From contig NZ_CP113432.1 in the NCBI RefSeq assembly GCF_026686735.1, positions 186,001 to 250,000 of the forward strand: a DNA stretch of 64,000 nucleotides. The letters are read 5' to 3'. The position numbers and the translations under genes are program-made. The stretch comes from Pseudomonas triclosanedens (lineage in GTDB: Bacteria > Pseudomonadota > Gammaproteobacteria > Pseudomonadales > Pseudomonadaceae). Position 1 is the stretch's first letter; the number at the start of each line of letters is the position of its first letter. The notes below the pieces were generated by a model. It was not told the origin of the DNA, made no database searches, and was given only the letters and a program-made list of their open reading frames with translations. Positions 9,177-18,097 of this stretch are shown in pieces.

Positions 9177-9332
9177 TATGACTGGCCTTTTCCCTTGAAA
9201 GCCGCGCCGGCTGCGGGATGGCGGAAAAGCCGGAAATGCCGATGCCTTTGCGGCATGGAAAATATGCGGCGAAGGTTGGCGATTTATCGAGCGGAAGGCT
9301 CTGGATCGCGCCATTTGCGCCGATGCGGAAAC

Positions 9333-9362
9333 AAAAAAGCCCGGTCATTCGACCGGGCTTTT
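9333..9362 (-). terminator. Terminator downstream of metQ
   Basis: A perfect 12-bp stem AAAAGCCCGGTC / GACCGGGCTTTT with loop ATTC runs into a T-rich tail on the minus strand, 23 bases past the metQ stop. Confidence 0.9.
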
Positions 9363-9385
9363 CGAGGGTGCGCTTGTTGCGGCGA

Positions 9386-10168
9386 TCAGAAGGCCGGAAC
9401 GACGGCGCCCTTGTACTTCTCGAGGATGAACTGCTTCACCTCGGGGCTATGCAGGGCTGCGGCCAGCTTCTGCATGGCGGCGCTGTCCTTGTTGTCCGGA
9501 CGGGCGACCAGGATGTTCACGTAGGGCGAATCGGAGCCTTCGATGGCCAGCGCGTCCTTGGTCGGGTTCAGCTTGGCTTCCAGGGCGTAGTTGGTGTTGA
9601 TCAGGGCGAGGTCGACCTGGGTCAGCACGCGCGGCAGGGTGGCTGCTTCCAGCTCACGCACCTTGATGTTCTTCGGGTTCTCGGCGATGTCTTTCGGAGT
9701 GGCGGTGATGGACTTGTTGTCCTTGAGCTTGATCACCCCGGCCTTGTCCAGCAGCAGCAGGGCGCGGCCGCCATTGGTGGCGTCGTTGGGGATGACCACG
9801 GTGGCGCCGGCCGGCAGTTCGTCGAGCTTCTTGATCTTGGTGGAGTAGACGCCCAGCGGCTCGATGTGCACCCCAGTCACGGCGACCAGGCTGGTGCCCT
9901 TGGACTTGTTGAACTCATCCAGGTACGGCTGGTGCTGGAAGAAGTTGGCGTCCAGGCGCTTCTCGGCGACCTGGGTGTTGGGCTGCACGTAGTCGGTGAA
10001 TTCCTTGACCTTGAGCTCCACGCCTTCCTTCGCCAGCATCGGTTTGACGAAGTTGAGGATTTCGGCGTGCGGCACCGGGGTGGCGGCGACGGTCAGGCTG
10101 TCGGCGGCCTGGGCCAGCGGGGCGGAGAAGGCTGCGGCGGCGGCGAAAGCGGCGAGCAGTTTTTTCAT
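9386..10168 (-). CDS. metQ: Methionine ABC transporter substrate-binding protein MetQ
   Basis: This periplasmic receptor is for D/L-methionine uptake by MetNI. The 260 residues begin with a signal peptide (MKK, hydrophobic core, cleavage after AQA near residue 21). No lipobox cysteine is present, so it is a soluble rather than lipid-anchored NlpA-family member. The mature part has the family stretches TPVPHAEIL, FFQHQPYLDE, IPNDATNGGRALLLL and NTNYALEA that line the ligand site. It is the last gene of metN-metI-metQ, 41 bases after metI. Other NlpA members bind related ligands, but linkage to MetN with its NIL domain supports methionine. Confidence 0.94.
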   Translation of the reverse strand: MKKLLAAFAAAAAFSAPLAQAADSLTVAATPVPHAEILNFVKPMLAKEGVELKVKEFTDYVQPNTQVAEKRLDANFFQHQPYLDEFNKSKGTSLVAVTGVHIEPLGVYSTKIKKLDELPAGATVVIPNDATNGGRALLLLDKAGVIKLKDNKSITATPKDIAENPKNIKVRELEAATLPRVLTQVDLALINTNYALEAKLNPTKDALAIEGSDSPYVNILVARPDNKDSAAMQKLAAALHSPEVKQFILEKYKGAVVPAF

Positions 10169-10209
10169 TGTTGGCTCCTGAGAAGGCCCGCGTCCGGCGG
10201 GCCGTATGG

Positions 10210-10890
10210 TTACTTGCGGGAGTAGTGGACCACCAGCTTGTCGCCGACGGTCTGCAGAATCTGTACGAGCACCAGCAGCATCACCACGGTGACCACCATC
10301 ACGTCGGTCTGGAAGCGCTGGTAGCCGAAGCGGATGGCCAGGTCGCCGAGGCCGCCGGCGCCGACCACGCCGGCCATCGCGGTGTAGGACACCAGGGTGA
10401 TGGCGGTGACGGTGATGGCGGCGATGATGCCTGGGCGGGCTTCTGGCAGCAGGGCGTTCCAGATGATCTGGCGGGTGCTGGCCCCCATTGCCTGGGTTGC
10501 CTCGATGATGCCTTTGTCCACTTCGCGCAGGGCAGTTTCCACCAGGCGCGCGAAGAACGGCGTGGCGCCCACCACCAGCGGCGGAATCGCACCGGCGACG
10601 CCCAGGGAGGTGCCGGTGATCAGCACGGTGAAGGGAATCATCACGATCAGCAGGATGATGAACGGCAGCGAACGCAGCACGTTCACCACGAAGGACAACA
10701 TGGCATAGACCGCGCGGTTCTCGAACATCTGCTTGGGGCCGGTGAGGAACAGCAGAACGCCTAGCGGCAGGCCCAGGATGATGGTGAACAGCAGCGAGCC
10801 GCCGAGCATCCAGAAGGTGTCGATGCTGGCCTGGAGTATCTCGGACCAGTCGATGTTCACAAAGCCCAGGGTTTCAAGGAAGGCATTCAT
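10210..10890 (-). CDS. metI: Methionine ABC transporter permease MetI
   Basis: MetI is the inner-membrane permease of the methionine importer. It has 226 residues with five predicted helices and the BPD-transport EAA loop region ([20 protein letters not shown]) that docks on the ATPase. The start at 10890 overlaps the metN stop by four bases (ATGA), which indicates translational coupling. The upstream gene is the MetN ATPase and the downstream gene is the MetQ receptor, a complete importer. Confidence 0.95.
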   Translation of the reverse strand: MNAFLETLGFVNIDWSEILQASIDTFWMLGGSLLFTIILGLPLGVLLFLTGPKQMFENRAVYAMLSFVVNVLRSLPFIILLIVMIPFTVLITGTSLGVAGAIPPLVVGATPFFARLVETALREVDKGIIEATQAMGASTRQIIWNALLPEARPGIIAAITVTAITLVSYTAMAGVVGAGGLGDLAIRFGYQRFQTDVMVVTVVMLLVLVQILQTVGDKLVVHYSRK

Positions 10891-11897
10891 GCGCGCAGCA
10901 CCTCCACGTGGACTTCGGCGGCGTTGAGCTGCGCCAGTGCGGCTTCGATGTCACCGCCCACCAGGGACAGGGTGAGTTGGCCGTAGGGCTGGTCCTTGAT
11001 GCGGTCGATGCGCCCCGCAAGGATGCTGTAGTCCACGCCGGTCTGGCGCGCGACGGTGCCCAGCAGCGGCGCGTAGGTTGCCTCGCCGCGGAAGGTCAGG
11101 CGCAGGATGCGGCCCGGCACGTGGGCGAAATCGTCGTGTTGTTCGTCCTCGTCCACGCGCTCGGCTTCGAAGACGAAACGGCGGGTGGTTTCGTGCTGCG
11201 GATGGAGGAATACGTCGGCGACTTCTCCCTGTTCGACGATGCGGCCGGCGTCCATTACTGCCACCTGGTCGCAAACGCGGCGGATCACGTCCATCTCGTG
11301 GGTGATCAGCACGATGGTCAGCTTCAGCTCGCGGTTGATCTCGGCCAGCAGTTGCAGGACCTGGCCGGTGGTCTGCGGGTCGAGAGCGCTGGTGGCTTCG
11401 TCGCAGAGCAGGATCTTGGGGCGGCAGGCGAGGGCGCGGGCGATGCCGACGCGCTGCTTCTGGCCGCCGGAGAGTTGCGCCGGATATTTGCGGGCATGGT
11501 CCTGAAGGCCGACCCGCGCGAGCAGTTCGCCCACCCGCGCGTTGATTTCGGCGGCGCTGTACGTGCCGGCAAGCTTCATCGGCATGGCGATGTTGTCGGC
11601 GACGGTCTTGGAGGCGAGCAGGTTGAAGTGCTGGAAGATCATCCCGACACGCTGGCGGAAACGGCGCAGGCCGTCGGCATCCAGGGCGGTGATATCTTCG
11701 CCGTCGATGACGATGCGCCCGCCGCTGGGTTCTTCCAGGCGGTTGATCAGGCGCAGCAGGGTACTCTTGCCGGCGCCGGAATGGCCGATCAGGCCGAAGA
11801 CCTGGCCGCCCTCGATGGTCAGGCGGGTCGGCTGCAGGGCCGGGATATCGCGTCCTGCGACGCGATAGGTCTTGTGGACGTCGTGGAATTCGATCAC
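10887..11897 (-). CDS. metN: Methionine ABC transporter ATP-binding protein MetN
   Basis: This cytoplasmic ATPase drives methionine import. The 336 residues have Walker A GHSGAGKS at 38-45, the ABC signature LSGGQ at 142-146, and Walker [13 protein letters not shown] with Asp166-Glu167. The C-terminal ~90 residues form the NIL (ACT-like) regulatory domain, which in E. coli MetN binds methionine and trans-inhibits transport. The start is GTG at 11897 (MIEFHDVHK). It is first in metNIQ. The 190-base upstream spacer shows no SAM-riboswitch-like fold that I recognise. Confidence 0.95.
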   Translation of the reverse strand: MIEFHDVHKTYRVAGRDIPALQPTRLTIEGGQVFGLIGHSGAGKSTLLRLINRLEEPSGGRIVIDGEDITALDADGLRRFRQRVGMIFQHFNLLASKTVADNIAMPMKLAGTYSAAEINARVGELLARVGLQDHARKYPAQLSGGQKQRVGIARALACRPKILLCDEATSALDPQTTGQVLQLLAEINRELKLTIVLITHEMDVIRRVCDQVAVMDAGRIVEQGEVADVFLHPQHETTRRFVFEAERVDEDEQHDDFAHVPGRILRLTFRGEATYAPLLGTVARQTGVDYSILAGRIDRIKDQPYGQLTLSLVGGDIEAALAQLNAAEVHVEVLRA

Positions 11898-12048
11898 GTA
11901 GCGAACCTTGTGGGTACGGGAAGGCGCCGCTCGCCGCCAGGGCCGTCGGATGAACAGGCGTAGGCAACGAGCGTAGGCGGTCAGCCAAAACCGCGCATTT
12001 TAACCTGCTTTTTTATGGCTGATTAATCTTTGTTCAGCTAAGCACGGG

Positions 12049-12087
12049 ACAAAAGGGAATAACGGACGCCCCGGGCGAGGCGTCCGT
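12049..12087 (-). terminator. Terminator after the small lipoprotein gene
   Basis: The perfect 9-bp stem ACGGACGCC / GGCGTCCGT with an 8-base loop is followed on the minus strand by TTATTCCCTTTT. It begins four bases from the lipoprotein stop. Confidence 0.75.
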
Positions 12088-12091
12088 GGGT

Positions 12092-12478
12092 TCAAGGCGT
12101 GCAGTTCGGCTGGGCAGCCGGGGCCATCGGAGCGGCGGGTTTCTGCAGGCCGCTCACATCGGCGGCGACACCGGGGGCGCGGGGCATCAATGAGCGGGCG
12201 CGGGTCAGGGCGGTGGTCGCGCCGTTGACGTCGCCCTTGGCCAGCGCGTCGCGGCTGCGCTCGAGGTAGGCATCGGCCAGGCGCTTGCGGCGCTCGGCGA
12301 GCTGAGTGGTAGTTTCCTGCTCGGAGCCGAGGGCAAGCTGAGCGGATTCCAGACGGCCGGCGGCCAGTTCGGTTTCGAAGCCACTGCTGCTGGCCGGGTT
12401 GCTCGCGGTGCTCTGGCAGGCGGCCAGAGCCAGCGCCAGGGCCATCAGCGAGAACAGGCGGATGACGAACGACTTCAT
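12092..12478 (-). CDS. Small lipoprotein of unknown function
   Basis: The 128-residue protein has a signal peptide ending in the lipobox LAAC (Cys21), so it should be lipid-anchored, probably in the outer membrane. After a Ser/Ala-rich linker there is a predicted helical region rich in Glu, Arg and Ala (about 34-95) resembling a TPR-like helical pair (RRKRLADAYLERSRDALAKGD). A Pro/Ala-rich tail ends in NCTP. A gene of this kind lies between metN and znuB in P. aeruginosa as well (from memory). No function is recognised. It is transcribed in the same direction as znuB, 37 bases downstream, so it may be read from the zinc operon. Confidence 0.8.
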   Translation of the reverse strand: MKSFVIRLFSLMALALALAACQSTASNPASSSGFETELAAGRLESAQLALGSEQETTTQLAERRKRLADAYLERSRDALAKGDVNGATTALTRARSLMPRAPGVAADVSGLQKPAAPMAPAAQPNCTP

Positions 12479-12515
12479 GCGTCAGGGTCTCTTTTGATCA
12501 AAAAATCGCCAAATT

Positions 12516-13304
12516 CTACACCGTCCGGCGCGGCAGGACAAAACTCAGCAGGAACAGCCCGGCTGCGCTGACCACGATGGAGGGGCCGGCAGGGGTGTCC
12601 TTGAACCAGGACAGCGACAACCCGGCGCACACCGCCACCAGCCCGATCAGACTCGCGCCGAAGGCCATTTGTTCAGGGCTGCGGGCGTGCCTTTGGGCCG
12701 CGGCGGCGGGAATGATCAGCAGCGAGGTGATCAGCAGCACGCCGACAATCTTCATCGCCACGGCGATGACGATGGCGATCAGCAACATCAGCGCCAGCCG
12801 GATGGCGGTGACCGGCAGGCCTTCGACACGCGCCAGTTCCTCGTGCACGGTAATCGCCAGCAGCGGTCGCCACAGCCAGCAGATCAGCCCCAGCACCAGA
12901 GCGCTGCCGGCGACGATCCACAACAGGTCGGTCTGGCTTACCGCGAGCAGGTCGCCGAACAGGTAGGCCATCAGGTCGACGCGCACTTCCTTCATGAAGC
13001 TCAGGGTGACCAGACCCAGCGACAGCGTGCTGTGGGCGAGGATACCCAGCAGCGTGTCGGCGGCCAGCGGCTGGCGCTGCTGCAGCGTTACCAGCAGGAC
13101 GGCTAGCAGCACGCAGCCGACGGTTACCGCCAGGGTAGGGCTCACGTCGAGCAGGAAGCCGAGGGCGACGCCCAGCAACGCGGCGTGGGAAAGGGTGTCG
13201 CCGAAGTAGGCCATGCGCCGCCAGACGACGAACGAACCCAGGGGCCCGGCGACCACCGCCAGGGCCAGCCCGGCGAGGAGAGCGTTGAGCAGGAAGTCAG
13301 CCAT
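12516..13304 (-). CDS. znuB: Zinc ABC transporter permease ZnuB
   Basis: ZnuB is the inner-membrane permease of the high-affinity zinc importer. The 262 residues are almost entirely hydrophobic with seven or eight helices. The ABC-3 family motif region is around [15 protein letters not shown] near the N terminus and [20 protein letters not shown] in the middle. The start at 13304 overlaps the znuC end by eight bases. It is part of the zur-znuC-znuB operon and is read with the divergent znuA. ABC-3 permeases also serve Mn/Fe, but linkage to zur settles zinc. Confidence 0.95.
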   Translation of the reverse strand: MADFLLNALLAGLALAVVAGPLGSFVVWRRMAYFGDTLSHAALLGVALGFLLDVSPTLAVTVGCVLLAVLLVTLQQRQPLAADTLLGILAHSTLSLGLVTLSFMKEVRVDLMAYLFGDLLAVSQTDLLWIVAGSALVLGLICWLWRPLLAITVHEELARVEGLPVTAIRLALMLLIAIVIAVAMKIVGVLLITSLLIIPAAAAQRHARSPEQMAFGASLIGLVAVCAGLSLSWFKDTPAGPSIVVSAAGLFLLSFVLPRRTV

Positions 13305-14097
13305 GATTGCAGTCGGGGCCGTGCTGGTGGACCGGAGTGAAGCGCGTGCCGGCGGGGAAGGCAGGCTTCACCACCTCGCCGTGCAGGTCGTGGGAGTGGT
13401 CATGGTGGTGGTGATAGACCGCGAGGCTGCGGGCGTCCTGGCCGAACAGTTCGACGAACGCCGGGTCGCCGCTGACCTGTTCGGGATGCCCGGAACAGCA
13501 GACGTGGCGATTCAGGCAGACCACCTTGTCGGTGGCGCTCATAACCAGGTGCAGGTCATGGGAGACCATCAGCACACCGCAGCCCAGGCGGTCGCGCAGA
13601 CGGCCGATGAGGCGGTAGAGCTCGGCCTGGCCGGCGACATCGACGCCTTGCACCGGTTCGTCGAGCACCAGCAGTTCGGGTTTGCGCAGCAGGGCACGGG
13701 CCAGCAGCACGCGCTGCAATTCGCCACCGGATACGCTTTGCAGCGGCTTGTCGAGGACGTGGGCCGCGCCGACTTCCGTCAGCGCGTCGAGCGCATGGGT
13801 ACGCTGTACGCCGGGCACCAGACGCAGGAAGCGCAGCACGGTGAGCGGCAGGGTCGGGTCGACGTGGAGCTTCTGCGGCATGTAGCCGATGGTCAGCTTC
13901 GGCTGGCGCCAGACGCTGCCGGTATCGGGCTTGAGCAGGCCGAGCACGCTGCGCACCAGGGTCGTCTTGCCGGCGCCGTTGGGGCCGATCAGGGTGACGA
14001 TCTCGCCGGGGGCGATGGTCAGGTCGACATTCTGCAACACCGCCTGGCCGCCATAGCTGACGCCGACGCCTTGCAGGCGGATCAGAGCGTCGCTCAT
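13297..14097 (-). CDS. znuC: Zinc ABC transporter ATP-binding protein ZnuC
   Basis: This ATPase drives zinc import. From the start at 14097 it has 266 residues: Walker [10 protein letters not shown], signature [14 protein letters not shown], Walker [13 protein letters not shown]. The C terminus ends with a metal-ligand-rich tail (HHHHDHSHD, later [10 protein letters not shown]), typical of ZnuC and probably metal-sensing or -buffering. The start overlaps the zur stop in TGATG, so zur and znuC are translationally coupled. Confidence 0.95.
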   Translation of the reverse strand: MSDALIRLQGVGVSYGGQAVLQNVDLTIAPGEIVTLIGPNGAGKTTLVRSVLGLLKPDTGSVWRQPKLTIGYMPQKLHVDPTLPLTVLRFLRLVPGVQRTHALDALTEVGAAHVLDKPLQSVSGGELQRVLLARALLRKPELLVLDEPVQGVDVAGQAELYRLIGRLRDRLGCGVLMVSHDLHLVMSATDKVVCLNRHVCCSGHPEQVSGDPAFVELFGQDARSLAVYHHHHDHSHDLHGEVVKPAFPAGTRFTPVHQHGPDCNHG

Positions 14098-14603
14098 CAG
14101 GCCCCCCGCTGGCCGGGGGCGCAGGCGCCGCAGAGACCGACCACTTCGACGGTCTGGGTTTCCACGGAGAAGCCGACGCTCCTGGCGCCGGAGACGATCG
14201 CCTCGCTGATGGAGGGCTGCTCCAGCTCGATGGCGGTGTGGCAGGCACGGCAGATCAGGAACTGGCCCTCGTGGGCGTGTTCCGGGTGGGCGCAGCCGAT
14301 GAAGGCGTTGAGCGATGCGATGCGGTGCACCAGGCCGTTTTCCAGGAGGAAGTCGAGGGCACGGTAGACCGTGGGCGGCGCGGCCTTGCGGCCGTCTTCC
14401 TCGCTGAGCACGGCGAGGATGTCGTAGGCGCCCAGCGGCTTGTGGCTCGCCCAGACCAGCTCCAGCACGCGCCGGCGCAGCTCGGTCAGGCGCACCCCCT
14501 GGCGCGCGCACAGCGCGTCGGCGTCGGCCAGGGCGCTGGCCACGCAGCTTGCGTGGTCGTGCGGACGGCAGGCGAGGGGAGTCTTGGGGGCGATCTTGTA
14601 CAT
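14097..14603 (-). CDS. zur: Zinc uptake regulator Zur (Fur family)
   Basis: Zur is a zinc-loaded dimeric repressor of znuA, znuCB and the zinc-sparing genes. The 168 residues have an N-terminal winged helix (about 30-95, with [20 protein letters not shown]) and a C-terminal dimerisation domain. Structural zinc cysteine pairs are at Cys118/Cys121 (CRAC) and Cys158/Cys161 (CGAC), plus the His-rich AHPEHAHEG segment. It heads zur-znuC-znuB and is divergent from znuA across a Zur box at 14630. Autorepression is therefore likely. It corresponds to the gene called np20 in P. aeruginosa. Confidence 0.95.
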   Translation of the reverse strand: MYKIAPKTPLACRPHDHASCVASALADADALCARQGVRLTELRRRVLELVWASHKPLGAYDILAVLSEEDGRKAAPPTVYRALDFLLENGLVHRIASLNAFIGCAHPEHAHEGQFLICRACHTAIELEQPSISEAIVSGARSVGFSVETQTVEVVGLCGACAPGQRGA

Positions 14604-14629
14604 GCGCGGCGACGCTCGGGTTCAGAGAC

Positions 14630-14642
14630 GTTATTATATTAC
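14630..14642. promoter_or_regulatory. Zur box between zur and znuA
   Basis: GTTATTATATTAC matches the gammaproteobacterial Zur core GTTATANTATAAC at 10 of 12 defined positions. It lies in the 70-base divergent zur/znuA promoter region. Two closer matches occur in this window at 38258 and 38784. Confidence 0.8.
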
Positions 14643-14673
14643 CCTTTCATCCCCCGCCTGTGTGAGTGCCGCC

Positions 14674-15618
14674 GTGTCCTTCCGTCCCGCCGCCCTGCTG
14701 CTCGCCTGCTGCTCGCTGCTGCTGAGCCTTTCCGTTCGCGCCGAGGTCAGCGTGCTGACCAGCATCAAGCCGCTGCAATTGATCGCTGCCGCTATTCAGG
14801 ATGGTGAAGGTACGCCGGACGTGCTGTTGCCGCCGGGTGCCTCGCCGCACAGCTACTCGCTGCGTCCGTCCGACATCCGCCGTGTGCGCGACGCGCAGTT
14901 GTTCTACTGGGTCGGCCCGGACCTGGAGAGTTTCCTGCCCAAGGTGCTGGAAAGCCGCAAGGGCCCGAGCGTTGCGTTGCAGGATCAGGCCGGCATGCAC
15001 CTGCGCAAGTTCGCCGACTTCAGCGAATCGAACCATCCGGGCCACGATGACGACCCTGGCCATGATGAGATGGGCCATGACCATGATCACCGTCCGGGCA
15101 TGATCGACGCGCACCTCTGGCTGCTGCCGGCCAACGCCCAGGTGATCGCCGCGCGCATGGCCGAGGACCTGGCCATCGCCGATCCGGCCAACGCCAGCCG
15201 CTACCAGGCCAACCTGAAGGCCTTCGACGAGCGCATGGAAACCCTCGATGCGCGCCTGAAACAACGCATCGCGCCGCTCAAGGGCAAGCCGTTCTTTGTC
15301 TTCCACGAGGCTTTCGACTATTTCGAGGAAGCCTACGGCCTGCGCCATACGGGTGTCTTCGCCGTGTCCGCAGATGTCCAGCCTGGCGCGCGCCATGTCG
15401 CCGGCATGCGCGCGCAACTGCAGAAGGCCGGCCCTTCCTGCATTTTCAGCGAGCCGCCGATCCGCCCGCGCCTGGCCGATACCCTCAGCCAGGGCCTGCC
15501 GGTGCGCCTGGCCGAACTGGATGACCTGGGTGTGAGCGTCAAGGTCGACGCCCAGGGCTACGAGAACCTGCTGGGCAATCTGGCCGGCGAGTTCGCGAGC
15601 TGCCTGGAGAAACTCTGA
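14674..15618 (+). CDS. znuA: Zinc ABC transporter substrate-binding protein ZnuA
   Basis: This periplasmic receptor of the ZnuABC importer has about 314 residues. A signal peptide (hydrophobic core LLLACCSLLLSLSVRA) is followed by the cluster-A-I fold with metal ligands in PPGASPHSYSLRP, in DAHLWLLP and in FHEAFDYFEE. Between them is a His/Asp-rich loop (GHDDDPGHDEMGHDHDH), typical of ZnuA and thought to scavenge zinc. There is no ATG at the N terminus. GTG at 14674 (GAG seven bases upstream) was chosen; GTG at 14662 is the alternative. It is transcribed divergently from zur and very likely Zur-repressed. Confidence 0.93.
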   Translation: MSFRPAALLLACCSLLLSLSVRAEVSVLTSIKPLQLIAAAIQDGEGTPDVLLPPGASPHSYSLRPSDIRRVRDAQLFYWVGPDLESFLPKVLESRKGPSVALQDQAGMHLRKFADFSESNHPGHDDDPGHDEMGHDHDHRPGMIDAHLWLLPANAQVIAARMAEDLAIADPANASRYQANLKAFDERMETLDARLKQRIAPLKGKPFFVFHEAFDYFEEAYGLRHTGVFAVSADVQPGARHVAGMRAQLQKAGPSCIFSEPPIRPRLADTLSQGLPVRLAELDDLGVSVKVDAQGYENLLGNLAGEFASCLEKL

Positions 15619-15833
15619 AGCCAGGTCGGCGCGCCATCCTGCGAAGCGCTCCTCGAATACGGGGAGCGTTCTCCCCCGCAATTCCCCCTCTGCGCCATGC
15701 GCCGTCCCCGCGCCTGATCGTCGCACTTCCCCCGTCCGAAAATCGCCGCCAAACCTTCCGGTCGTCTGGAATTCCGGACCTGTCGCCGCACACGCCGTCC
15801 AACCGTCTATGTTGAGTGGTTGGGGAACTGACG

Positions 15834-15880
15834 ATACTACATATTGATGTCAGTCAGTTTTTGGGGTCTACATATTGGGT
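15834..15880. promoter_or_regulatory. Two NrdR-box-like sites upstream of nrdJa
   Basis: CTACATATTG occurs at 15837-15846 and again at 15868-15877. Each fits the NrdR core CwAtATaTwG with a single mismatch at a weakly conserved base. They start 31 bp apart, three helical turns, which is the spacing described for tandem NrdR boxes. They lie 57-97 bases ahead of the nrdJa start, overlapping the likely promoter, so NrdR repression is the natural reading. The rest of the 315-base znuA-nrdJa spacer shows nothing else that I can name. Confidence 0.8.
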
Positions 15881-15933
15881 CTACTCGCGTTCCATTGCGC
15901 CTGCCACCCAACCAACAGGAGGTTATTCCCCGG

Positions 15934-18081
15934 ATGGCCAAGACCGATGCGCGCCCCCGTGGCGCCGACCAAGGAGTCCTCGCCCTGCAACCCGCCTCGC
16001 AGGACATCTGGGACAGCAAGTACCGCCTCAAGCACAAGAGCGGTAAACCCATTGACGGCAGCGTCGACGAGACCTGGCAGCGGGTTGCCCGCGCCCTGGC
16101 GGATGTCGAGGCGAACAAGGCCCTGCGCGAGACGTGGTACGAGCGCTTCCTGTGGGCCTTGCGCAATGGCGCCATCCCGGCGGGGAGGATCATTTCCAAC
16201 GCTGGCGCCCAGGGGCACAAGCCGGCGACTTCAACCATCAACTGCACCGTCTCCGGCATCATCCGCGACTCGATGGATGACATCCTGCAGAAGGTCCACG
16301 AGGCGGGGCTTACGCTCAAGGCCGGCTGTGGCATAGGTTACGAGTTCAGTACGCTGCGTCCGCGTGGCGCTTACGTTTCCGGCGCTGGCGCACACACCAG
16401 CGGGCCGCTGTCGTTCATGGATATCTACGACAAGATGTGCTTCACCGTCAGTTCGGCCGGGGGCCGGCGCGGCGCACAGATGGGTACGTTCGATGTCAGC
16501 CATCCGGATGTACGCGAGTTCATCCGCGCCAAGCGGGAGGACGGCCGCCTGCGCCAGTTCAATCTCAGCCTGCTGATTACCGACGGTTTCATGGCCGCGG
16601 TGGAGGGCGACGACGAATGGCCGTTGGTCTTCCCGATCCATCAGAAGGAGCGCGACGAGGTCGACCTCAAGGACCCGGAGCAGGTTGTCTGGCGCGACTG
16701 GCCGATCCACGACGAGTACCTGATCGGCACGGATGGCCGGGTTGCCTGCAAGGTCTATGGCCGGGTCAAGGCGCGGCATCTGTGGGACATGATCATGGTC
16801 TCCACCTACGACTACGCCGAGCCGGGCTTCATTCTCATCGACCGAGTCAACGAGCTGAACAACAACTGGTGGTGCGAGGCCATCCGTGCGACCAACCCGT
16901 GCGGCGAGCAGCCGCTGCCGCCCTACGGCTCGTGTCTGCTCGGCTCGGTGAACCTGACCTGCTTCGTCACCGATCCCTTCGGCGAGAACGCGTGCTTCGA
17001 CTGGGAGCGTTTCCGCGAGGTCGTGCGCATCTTCACCCGCATGCTCGACAACGTAGTGGAAATCAACGGGCTGCCGCTGGAGCAACAGCGTGCGGAAATA
17101 CTTGGCAAGCGCCGCCACGGCATGGGCTTCCTTGGCCTGGGGTCGGCGCTGACGCTGCTCAAGCTGCGCTATGGCAGCCCGGAAGCCTGCGTATTTACCG
17201 AAGAGGTCGCACGGGAAATGGCGCTGGTCGGCTGGGAAGTCGCGCTGGAGCTTTCCCGCGAGAAAGGCCCGGCTCCGGCGTTGGCGCAGGACTATGAAGT
17301 CACCGCCGAGATGCTTCGCAAGCGGCCGGAAATGGTGGATGACGGCTACAAAGTTGGCGACCGGGTCGCCGGTCGCGTGCTCCACGCCAAGTACTCGCGC
17401 TACATGCAGCGAGTCGCCGAGTACGCGCCGCAACTGGTTGAAGAACTGGCCGAGCAGGGCGCCCGCTTTACCCACCATAGCTCCATCGCGCCCACCGGAA
17501 CCATCAGCCTGAGCCTGGCCAACAATGCTTCCAACGGCATCGAGCCGAGCTTCGCGCACCACTACTCGCGCAACCTGATCCGCGCCGGGCGCAAGACCAA
17601 GGAAAAGATTTCGGTCTATAGCTATGAGCTGCTGGCCTACCGCGCCCACGTGGACAAGCATGCCGTGCCGGATGCCGAGGAAGAGCAGCACCGCCTGCCG
17701 GCCTACTTCATCACCGCCGACGACGTGACGCCGCAACAGCACGTGGATATTCAGGCCGCGGCGCAGAAGTGGATCGATTCGTCGATCTCCAAGACCGCCA
17801 ACGTTCCCACCGACTACCCATTCGAGCAGTTCAAGGACATCTACCTCTACGCCTGGCGTCAGGGCCTGAAGGGCTGTACCACCTTCCGTTTCAACCCGGC
17901 GGCCTTCCAGGGCGTGCTGGTGAAGGAGGCGGACCTGGAGAAGACCGTCTATCGCTTCGAACTGGAGGACGGCAGCGTGGTGGAGCTCAAGGGCAACGAG
18001 GAGGTGGAGTACGACGGCGAGGTGCATACCGCCGCCAACCTCTTCGATGCCTTGAAAGAAGGCTATTACGGCAAGTACTGA
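15934..18081 (+). CDS. nrdJa: Class II (B12-dependent) ribonucleotide reductase, catalytic subunit NrdJa
   Basis: NrdJa reduces ribonucleotides to deoxyribonucleotides using adenosylcobalamin, independent of oxygen. From ATG 15934 (AGGAGG 11 bases upstream) it has 715 residues. The reading frame is open upstream to 15844, but the extension crosses the NrdR boxes and is not protein-like. Visible features include the N-terminal substrate-binding part (NAGAQGHKPATSTINCTV) and the finger-loop catalytic motif NPCGEQPLPPYGSC, with the class II Cys-x-Glu pair. The late part (KGCTTFRFNP) is followed by a short C terminus with no zinc/CxxC tail. The tail is supplied by nrdJb, 16 bases downstream, so the enzyme is split in two as in P. 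aeruginosa. Confidence 0.95.
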   Translation: MAKTDARPRGADQGVLALQPASQDIWDSKYRLKHKSGKPIDGSVDETWQRVARALADVEANKALRETWYERFLWALRNGAIPAGRIISNAGAQGHKPATSTINCTVSGIIRDSMDDILQKVHEAGLTLKAGCGIGYEFSTLRPRGAYVSGAGAHTSGPLSFMDIYDKMCFTVSSAGGRRGAQMGTFDVSHPDVREFIRAKREDGRLRQFNLSLLITDGFMAAVEGDDEWPLVFPIHQKERDEVDLKDPEQVVWRDWPIHDEYLIGTDGRVACKVYGRVKARHLWDMIMVSTYDYAEPGFILIDRVNELNNNWWCEAIRATNPCGEQPLPPYGSCLLGSVNLTCFVTDPFGENACFDWERFREVVRIFTRMLDNVVEINGLPLEQQRAEILGKRRHGMGFLGLGSALTLLKLRYGSPEACVFTEEVAREMALVGWEVALELSREKGPAPALAQDYEVTAEMLRKRPEMVDDGYKVGDRVAGRVLHAKYSRYMQRVAEYAPQLVEELAEQGARFTHHSSIAPTGTISLSLANNASNGIEPSFAHHYSRNLIRAGRKTKEKISVYSYELLAYRAHVDKHAVPDAEEEQHRLPAYFITADDVTPQQHVDIQAAAQKWIDSSISKTANVPTDYPFEQFKDIYLYAWRQGLKGCTTFRFNPAAFQGVLVKEADLEKTVYRFELEDGSVVELKGNEEVEYDGEVHTAANLFDALKEGYYGKY

Positions 18082-18097
18082 CTCTTGGAGAACTGCG

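Noticed and set aside
15844..15933. N-terminal extension of NrdJa from TTG 15844
   Set aside because: It would translate through both NrdR boxes; ATG 15934 has AGGAGG and matches the known NrdJa start.
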